DNA from: Lentisphaeria bacterium | GTDB lineage: Bacteria; Verrucomicrobiota; Lentisphaeria; Oligosphaerales; Lenti-02 | Direction: 5' to 3' | DNA length: 10,685 bases | Assembly: GCA_023145395.1 (NCBI GenBank) | Contig: JAGLDW010000735.1 | Span: forward strand, 1 to 10,685 | Shown here: one piece after another, positions 6,985 through 10,685 of the stretch | How positions within the stretch are numbered: position 1 is the first letter of the stretch | How the letters are laid out: every line of letters starts with the position of its first letter | Translations under genes and position numbers: made by a program | The notes under the pieces: generated by a model | The model's input: only the letters and a program-made list of their open reading frames with translations | Told to the model about the DNA's origin: nothing | Databases searched by the model: none

Positions 6985-7650
6985 ATGCAGGCAGATGGAA
7001 ACAAGGGAAAAACTCTTTTCACGGCCGATTTCGGGGATGGCGCCTCTGTTCTTGGCGATGGCTGGTTTCTGGAGGGCAAAGGCACGGCGGACATTCAGGA
7101 CGGCAAGCTGGCATTGCAGGAGAACGGAGAGGGCATCGTGCTATGGCTGAAGCAGGATTTTCCCTCCGACATGCGTCTGGAGTTCGATCTGACCTTCGGC
7201 AACGACCGGGGAATCGGGGTGTTTTTCTTTGCGGCGAGAGGAGGAGGCGGTGAGGATATTCTACAGGCGGTGCCACCGCGTGATGGTGCGTACGGCCAGT
7301 ACACAAGGGGTGCTCTTGACTGCTATGGGCTCTCGCTCCACCGCTTCTATCCTGATGGTCGCCACAACGCCGGGTCCAACCTGCGCAGGAACAGCGGATT
7401 CCATCTCGTGAACCACGTCGAGCCAGATCCGGTCCAGGAGACGGGGAAAACCTACCGAGTGCAGATCGAGAAGCAGGGTGCACGCATCCGGGTTTGGACC
7501 GATGGTGCTCTCACGCATGATTGGACGGACGATGGTTCCTTCGGCGCCCCCCTCGAGGGAGGAAAGATCGGTTTCCGACTTCGCTCCGATCCCTCCTGCA
7601 TCATGTACCTGGACAACATCACCGTCGTGACTCTGAACGCTGAACGCTGA
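6985..7650 (+). CDS. DUF1961 (YesU-like) concanavalin-fold protein
   Basis: Protein of 221 residues from ATG at 6985, chosen over ATG at 6967 because AAAGGGAG ends 6 nt upstream and the length then equals that of Bacillus subtilis YesU (about 220). Similarity recalled from YesU runs along the chain: VFFFAARGGGGEDI (79-92), NLRRNSGFHLV (132-142), THDWTDDGSFGAPLEGGKIGFR (177-198) and a final beta-strand, YLDNITVV. The family has a jelly-roll, lectin/laminarinase-like fold. Bacillus yesU sits in the rhamnogalacturonan-use region, but its activity is unproven. No signal peptide, so probably cytoplasmic. It is transcribed divergently from the DUF4838 gene, and the shared intergenic region suggests common control. 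The last codons (Leu-Asn-Ala-Glu-Arg-stop) are built from a heptamer tandem repeat. It could act on or bind glycan fragments released by the other two proteins. Confidence 0.82.
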   Translation: MQADGNKGKTLFTADFGDGASVLGDGWFLEGKGTADIQDGKLALQENGEGIVLWLKQDFPSDMRLEFDLTFGNDRGIGVFFFAARGGGGEDILQAVPPRDGAYGQYTRGALDCYGLSLHRFYPDGRHNAGSNLRRNSGFHLVNHVEPDPVQETGKTYRVQIEKQGARIRVWTDGALTHDWTDDGSFGAPLEGGKIGFRLRSDPSCIMYLDNITVVTLNAER

Positions 7651-7653
7651 ACG
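7633..7653. repeat. Three tandem copies of a 7-bp unit (CTGAACG)
   Basis: CTGAACG occurs three times head to tail (7633-7639, 7640-7646, 7647-7653). It overlaps the stop codon of the DUF1961 gene, so the gene's last codons lie inside the repeat. Seven is not a multiple of three, so a gain or loss of a unit would change the C-terminus. A short T-run follows at 7655-7659. Confidence 0.85.
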
Positions 7654-7659
7654 CTTTTT

Positions 7660-7866
7660 CTACCACAGAGAGCACAGAGACCACAGAGGTAGGGACTTGG
7701 CCATAATGTGTTTTGGAATCGTGAAAATCGGCTGACTGTCGGGTGCTTCTGCGTTGGTCTCGGGCACCATTTCGATGACGATCTGTTTCGCGTGCCCGAT
7801 ATTTGAAAATTTCCACACAAACGCCTTGTTCACGGCGTCCGCCTCCCGGCAGGCGCAAAGCGGCAT
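7660..7866 (-). CDS. Possible small ORF, 68 residues, unknown function
   Basis: It starts with ATG one base after the TAG of the upstream 345-residue gene, so re-initiation or coupling is possible; there is no separate Shine-Dalgarno. The codon choice from about residue 8 to 58 looks protein-like, and the central part (for example AFVWKFSNIGHAKQIVIEM) has mixed amphipathic character. The last nine or so residues (including LWSLCSLW) and the stop come from the CCACAGAG repeat, so the natural 3' end may have been lost and this could be a gene remnant. I do not recognise it. Two other minus-strand frames are also open here, which lowers confidence. Confidence 0.33.
   Translation of the reverse strand: MPLCACREADAVNKAFVWKFSNIGHAKQIVIEMVPETNAEAPDSQPIFTIPKHIMAKSLPLWSLCSLW
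7663..7689. repeat. Three tandem 9-bp units of the CCACAGAGA type
   Basis: The units are CCACAGAGA, GCACAGAGA and CCACAGAGG (7663-7671, 7672-7680, 7681-7689). Similar CCACAGAG/CACAGAG strings are, from memory, common in intergenic DNA of many environmental bacteria, often beside the kind of CTGAACG heptamer seen just upstream. Read on the minus strand they generate the LWSLCSLW-type peptide typical of spurious ORFs. Confidence 0.8.
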
Positions 7867-7867
7867 G

Positions 7868-8905
7868 CTACTTCAGCTTGACCCAGACCTGATCCGCATC
7901 CGCCGGTGTGGAGCCGCCAACGACACGACCGCGCTCGTCGAGCATCACCAGATGCGCGTTGTTCAAGTCCCCGACCAGCTTGGCGCCGGCGCAGCGGAAT
8001 GCCCAGAACTTCTGCAGTCCCTCCGCCATTTGAAAGCGGATGTCGTACTCTTGTCCGATGAACACTTCGTCCATGACCATGTAGAGCACGGCGGCGCGCC
8101 CTTGCCTCTTGGCGTAGAGCTTTCGGGCGATGCGTCCTCCCACTCGCCGATGCTGGGCCTCCAAGTATGTCCCGAAAGCCTTCAGCGTGGGGCGCAACGC
8201 GTCCGGGGTTCGTCCCGGCGCCGGGTCGTAGGTCAATTTTCCGCTCTTCTGGCGTGTATCATCCGCATATCGACTGTCCGTCACCGTGCCCGGCTCTTGG
8301 ATGCCGCTCGCAGCTGTGCCGGGCTTTTCAGATGCAGTGGAGATTTCTAGAGCCGAGGCCGCAATCTTGCGAATGTCCGCCATGGCTTTCTCTCTGGCGA
8401 CTTTTGCAGGGAAGAGCTTGCGTGCGTCTTTTTCACGCACGCGGTGCACAGGGAATGTCATCGACCCGTACTCGAGCGCGACCTCGACCCGCCCGGGAGT
8501 CAGTTCCGCCAATCGTCCCGAGACCCTTTGACCATCCAGCAGGCGGAACTTCACTGTCTCGCCAAGCTTTGGCGCCGAAAGCTGCTTCAAATACATTCCG
8601 TAGAGTTGGTCATAGCGCGCCTCAAGGGGATCCTTGTCGAGCTTTTGCGGTGTTTCCTCCTGCTCTTCGCCGGGAGTGGGCACAGGCGTTGGAGGTGAGG
8701 ATGGCAGGGGGACAGTCGGCGCCTTCTCCACAGCCGGGGTGCTCGGAGGGGGAGAAATCTTTGCTTTCAGGCGATCCGCCCAGCCTTTGAAAGGCCCTTG
8801 GTATTGAAGCAAAGCACCCACGCAGGCAAGAATCAGAGCCGCGCAGGCGACAGGCAGAAGCTTCGAGGAAGCACTATTTCTAGGTTGTCCTTCAACCATC
8901 GACAT
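7868..8905 (-). CDS. Hypothetical membrane-anchored protein with SH3-like barrel
   Basis: Protein of 345 residues that I do not recognise. A single hydrophobic helix (about 15-34) is preceded by a short N-terminus, suggesting an inner-membrane anchor with the rest outside the cytoplasm. Residues 51-87 form a Pro/Ser/Thr/Glu-rich linker (SPPPSTP, PLPSSPPTPVPTP). Residues about 113-157 (GETVKFRLLDGQRVSGRL, then VALEYGSMTFPVHRV) have the strand pattern of a small SH3/LSm-like barrel. Residues 230-345 form a separate alpha/beta region with YMVMDEVFIGQEYDIRFQ and end in DQVWVKLK. The start is ATG at 8905 (GGGAG 3 nt upstream) or ATG at 8899, where the same Shine-Dalgarno sits at a better 9-nt spacing. 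No neighbour indicates a function; it may be cotranscribed with the 68-residue ORF after it. Confidence 0.72.
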   Translation of the reverse strand: MSMVEGQPRNSASSKLLPVACAALILACVGALLQYQGPFKGWADRLKAKISPPPSTPAVEKAPTVPLPSSPPTPVPTPGEEQEETPQKLDKDPLEARYDQLYGMYLKQLSAPKLGETVKFRLLDGQRVSGRLAELTPGRVEVALEYGSMTFPVHRVREKDARKLFPAKVAREKAMADIRKIAASALEISTASEKPGTAASGIQEPGTVTDSRYADDTRQKSGKLTYDPAPGRTPDALRPTLKAFGTYLEAQHRRVGGRIARKLYAKRQGRAAVLYMVMDEVFIGQEYDIRFQMAEGLQKFWAFRCAGAKLVGDLNNAHLVMLDERGRVVGGSTPADADQVWVKLK

Positions 8906-8956
8906 GTTCTCCCAGGCAGCGATCCGACACGACGGGCCATTGTTTTCATGCCATCA

Positions 8957-8984
8957 AACATGCCATCATAGGACAGAGTGTCAA
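8957..8984 (-). promoter_or_regulatory. Weak promoter candidate for the 345-residue membrane protein gene
   Basis: On the minus strand a perfect -35 consensus, TTGACA (8979-8984), is followed after 16 nt by a poor -10-like CATGTT (8957-8962). A better -10-like TATGAT lies only 8 nt away, which is too close for the pair to work together. The location, about 50-80 bp before the start codon, is reasonable. Confidence 0.22.
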
Positions 8985-9106
8985 AACAGATGGGAGCATA
9001 GAGATCAGAGCATCATGCTGAGCCGCGTGTGCGAACTACGCAAAGCCTGCCCAAATCGTGGACGGAGAGCGGCCCGCGAGCCATGCCCTGCGAACTCCGA
9101 AAGGCA

Positions 9107-9178
9107 AGTAGGTGCGCCGGGCCCCGGTGCACCAGCGTATCCGGAGGGAAGGGTGCACTGGGGCTCAGCACACCTACT
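9107..9178. repeat. Large imperfect inverted repeat (27-bp arms, 18-nt loop)
   Basis: The left arm 9107-9133 (AGTAGGTGCGCCGGGCCCCG and on to GGTGCACC) pairs with the right arm 9152-9178 (GGTGCACTGGGG to CACCTACT) at 23 of 27 positions, around an 18-nt loop at 9134-9151. Of the four differences, two would be G-U pairs in plus-strand RNA and the other two in minus-strand RNA. No T-run follows on either side, so a standard intrinsic terminator is unlikely. A mobile palindromic repeat or a structured RNA element fits better. Confidence 0.8.
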
Positions 9179-9208
9179 CAGAGCGCACGTTCATATTGCG
9201 CGCATACG

Positions 9209-9225
9209 GGAGCCCTGGCACCTAC
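9209..9225. repeat. Diverged third copy of the inverted-repeat arm
   Basis: GGAGCCCTGGCACCTAC resembles the right arm of the 9107-9178 element. Its reverse complement starts GTAGGTGC and then aligns to the left arm with one gap and two substitutions. A GCGCATACGGGAG string just before it (9200-9212) also echoes the loop GCGTATCCGGAG, which suggests a decayed partial duplication. Confidence 0.45.
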
Positions 9226-9246
9226 GTCCCCAGTTTTCATACCCAC

Positions 9247-10023
9247 CTATTTGATCTTTCGGCAGAGCTTCGTTCTCTTGTCAAATCCCATCGACCTAAT
9301 CGCATCTCTCAGTGCCTCGTGTTCACGCTGCAAAGCATGCATGTCGGCAGCATTTATGAGATGTGAGTATTTCTCCGCCAGACGGATTTGGGCCAGAATC
9401 GCGCGAGCCCGCAGACTCGTGATCCTTCTCGACACGGAAGAATACCGCTCAAATGATCGCTTCCTGAAGCTCTCCTTGTCTCCCTCCCCATGACTAAGAG
9501 ATTCATACCGTCCTGCAAGAGAAAAATGCGCATGATCTGCAAAGGCCGAATCGGGGAAGTCCCGAATAACTTTCTCAAGCATTTCCGTTCCGTCATTGTC
9601 TCCCAGAGATCCAATCCCTTGTATGAGTAGAGAGCTTTCCCATTCGCAGACCAGACGTGCCGCTGAAATGTTCTCTGGACTGGGAGACATCACGTTGATT
9701 TCAGGACACACTGACGACAAATGAATACCGACTGCCGTGATATCTGTCTTGATCCTATATTTTCCCTCCTTCGGGAAAAAGAAAGTGACCTCTCTTCCGT
9801 TTTTAATCAAGAAAATCGTTTCGATTGCTCTAACCATTTCTCCTGGTGGCAACTCAACCGGAAAAGGATATCCAAGATACTTCATCTCTCCAAACTTTTG
9901 CAGGCTTGATCCATCGTCAGAGGTCACTGTGAACCAGAGCTCAGTAGAATTGTAAAGTAGAACGCCCGTTTTTTTCCTGGCCGAGGCCGCACTGGACGGG
10001 CAACCGGTGCAGATTGTAAGCAA
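9247..10023 (-). CDS. Hypothetical protein, probably 5'-truncated by a mobile element
   Basis: The open frame gives 258 residues only if it begins at TTG (10023). No ATG occurs until residue 47, no start has a clear Shine-Dalgarno, and a stop lies just upstream at 10027-10029. The first 20 or so residues overlap the leader of the opposite transposase-like gene and look unnatural; family-like sequence begins near YNSTELWFTV (24-33). Residues about 24-120 have alternating strands with the layout of an immunoglobulin-like or BsuPI-like domain (LPPGEMV, then KEGKYRIKTD). Residues about 144-225 are helical and TPR-like (EMLEKVIRDFPDSAFADHA, RYESL). Base composition is clearly more AT-rich than the neighbours. 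I do not recognise the protein. The original probably had an export signal and more N-terminal sequence, now missing. Confidence 0.55.
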   Translation of the reverse strand: MLTICTGCPSSAASARKKTGVLLYNSTELWFTVTSDDGSSLQKFGEMKYLGYPFPVELPPGEMVRAIETIFLIKNGREVTFFFPKEGKYRIKTDITAVGIHLSSVCPEINVMSPSPENISAARLVCEWESSLLIQGIGSLGDNDGTEMLEKVIRDFPDSAFADHAHFSLAGRYESLSHGEGDKESFRKRSFERYSSVSRRITSLRARAILAQIRLAEKYSHLINAADMHALQREHEALRDAIRSMGFDKRTKLCRKIK

Positions 10024-10685
10024 CCTTCAGCAAAAGGACTTGCAATCATGAACGCCACCCTACAGCCTGTTCTCGTCTGCGGCCAGAGCGACAGCACGGA
10101 TTTGTCCGTGTTTCTGAACGTCGAGGACTCGACATACGACTCGTATATCGGCGTGGCTCTACTGGAGCGCGTGGATATCGATCCGAAGAATCTCCAGCAG
10201 AAGATGCTGGTGGGGCGTCTGTACAACGCGGGTGTCGCGGTCGGGAGGATCCGGGAGAAGTTCGGACACGATCCGCGCACCATCAAACGATGGGGCAACG
10301 CCCTTTGTCTGGTCGATATCGACGAGATGGCGCGCGTCTTCGCCGGCCGCGGCTCCCGAAAGAAGGTCACCCCCGAGCTGATCAAGTACGCCCGGCAGCT
10401 GTACCGCGAGCGCGAGCGGTTCGGAAAGAGCTTCCGCGCGGCCATCATCCTGAGAGTCGGCGAGGTGTTCGATGTGCGCATTTCACCGACTGTCGCGAGC
10501 CGCATTTTCCGGCTCGAACGCGAGTCCTCCGCAGTCGTCCCAAAACCGGAGAACAGGGCGACTGGTGCACAGGAGGAGACTTCCGCAGGCACGGATGGCC
10601 CTCCATCTGTTAACCAATCGCCCACATTGCCACCGGCGCTGGCCAACGACGGGGAGGTCGCTGCGGAGCAATTCATCCACCATGC
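9955..10685 (+). mobile_element. Left part of a probable insertion sequence (right end outside window)
   Basis: Inferred from the transposase-like gene at 10048 and the abrupt loss of the 5' end of the neighbouring minus-strand gene. The left boundary is a guess between about 9955 and 10020. The right end is not in the window, so inverted repeats and target duplication cannot be tested. A T-run lies at 9969-9975. Confidence 0.35.
10048..10685 (+). CDS. Transposase-like protein, N-terminal part with helix-turn-helix segments (partial)
   Basis: The frame is open from ATG 10048 to the right edge (212 complete codons, no stop). AAAGGA (10033-10038) provides a Shine-Dalgarno at 9-nt spacing. Residues about 52-86 (KMLVGRLYNAGVAVGRIREK, then HDPRTIKRWGNAL) form a typical helix-turn-helix for recognising transposon ends. 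A second helical block at about 101-155 ends in a serine/threonine pattern (RISPTVASRIFRLE), like a second winged domain. A Pro/Thr/Glu-rich linker follows (about 157-195). A catalytic DDE domain would be expected beyond the edge but is not seen. The domain layout resembles long transposase-like proteins that I recall from PVC-group genomes; the IS family is not assigned. The gene faces away from the truncated 9247-10023 ORF. Confidence 0.6.
   Translation, partial: MNATLQPVLVCGQSDSTDLSVFLNVEDSTYDSYIGVALLERVDIDPKNLQQKMLVGRLYNAGVAVGRIREKFGHDPRTIKRWGNALCLVDIDEMARVFAGRGSRKKVTPELIKYARQLYRERERFGKSFRAAIILRVGEVFDVRISPTVASRIFRLERESSAVVPKPENRATGAQEETSAGTDGPPSVNQSPTLPPALANDGEVAAEQFIHH

Larger units (their letters stand above)
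8906..9246. other. Gene-free stretch with repeats and inverted repeats
   Basis: I see no convincing gene here; open frames through it are short or shadow the flanking genes. It holds CATGCCATCA twice (8947-8956, 8959-8968), a 17-bp imperfect direct repeat starting TGCGAACT (9030-9046, 9089-9105), the large inverted repeat at 9107-9178 and a third, diverged arm at 9209-9225. It separates two minus-strand genes. Confidence 0.7.

Noticed and set aside
5660..6985. Long plus-strand open frame of 441 residues opposite the DUF4838 gene
   Set aside because: It is antisense to a gene with clear domain matches and a signal peptide; the translation is His/Val/Arg-rich with no family resemblance, as expected for a shadow in GC-rich DNA.
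7663..7689. CRISPR-like tandem repeats
   Set aside because: The units are 9 bp and contiguous without spacers, and no cas genes are present.
8906..9246. tRNA or other known RNA gene in the gene-free stretch
   Set aside because: No cloverleaf, anticodon arm or CCA-type end could be made out; only the inverted repeat is clear.
9924..10676. Minus-strand open frame of 250 residues at the right edge
   Set aside because: Most of it is antisense to the transposase-like gene, which has better codon use and visible helix-turn-helix motifs; its translation is Ser/Arg-rich.

Overview
This window looks like chromosomal DNA from a GC-rich Gram-negative bacterium. The PVC group (Lentisphaerae, Kiritimatiellaeota, Verrucomicrobia or Planctomycetes) is my best guess. 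It rests on the mix of Nqr-type ion pump genes, uncharacterised polysaccharide-degradation families (DUF4838, DUF1680/GH127, DUF1961) and short intergenic repeats. There is no rRNA or marker gene, so the phylum is an inference.

Layout. Positions 1-2213 (minus strand) hold nqrB, nqrC and the start of nqrD, tightly packed membrane subunits of a Na+-translocating NADH:quinone reductase; nqrD runs off the left edge. A possible promoter with an overlapping palindrome lies just upstream of nqrB. Positions 2338-6868 (minus strand) hold a GH127-like putative beta-L-arabinofuranosidase and, upstream of it, a secreted DUF4838 protein with a C-terminal carbohydrate-binding-like module. The 116-bp region at 6869-6984 separates these from a divergent plus-strand gene for a YesU-like DUF1961 protein (6985-7650). 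The three genes probably form a small glycan-utilisation locus. The DUF4838 protein is predicted to be exported, while the other two lack signal peptides.

Positions 7633-7689 carry two kinds of short tandem repeat. A possible 68-residue ORF (minus strand) ends inside the second. Upstream of it is an unrecognised membrane-anchored protein with a proline-rich linker and an SH3-like barrel (7868-8905, minus). The stretch 8906-9246 has no gene but contains a 27-bp imperfect inverted repeat and a diverged third copy of its arm.

Positions 9247-10023 (minus) hold an AT-richer ORF of unknown function that appears to have lost its 5' end. Facing away from it at the right edge is the 5' part of a transposase-like gene with helix-turn-helix segments (10048 to the edge). 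An insertion that truncated the neighbouring gene is the simplest reading. I did not find a clearly new multi-gene system. The most unusual items are the Nqr/Rnf-intermediate NqrB with an atypical flavinylation motif and no adjacent nqrA, the DUF4838/GH127/DUF1961 cluster, and the structured repeat near 9107-9225.
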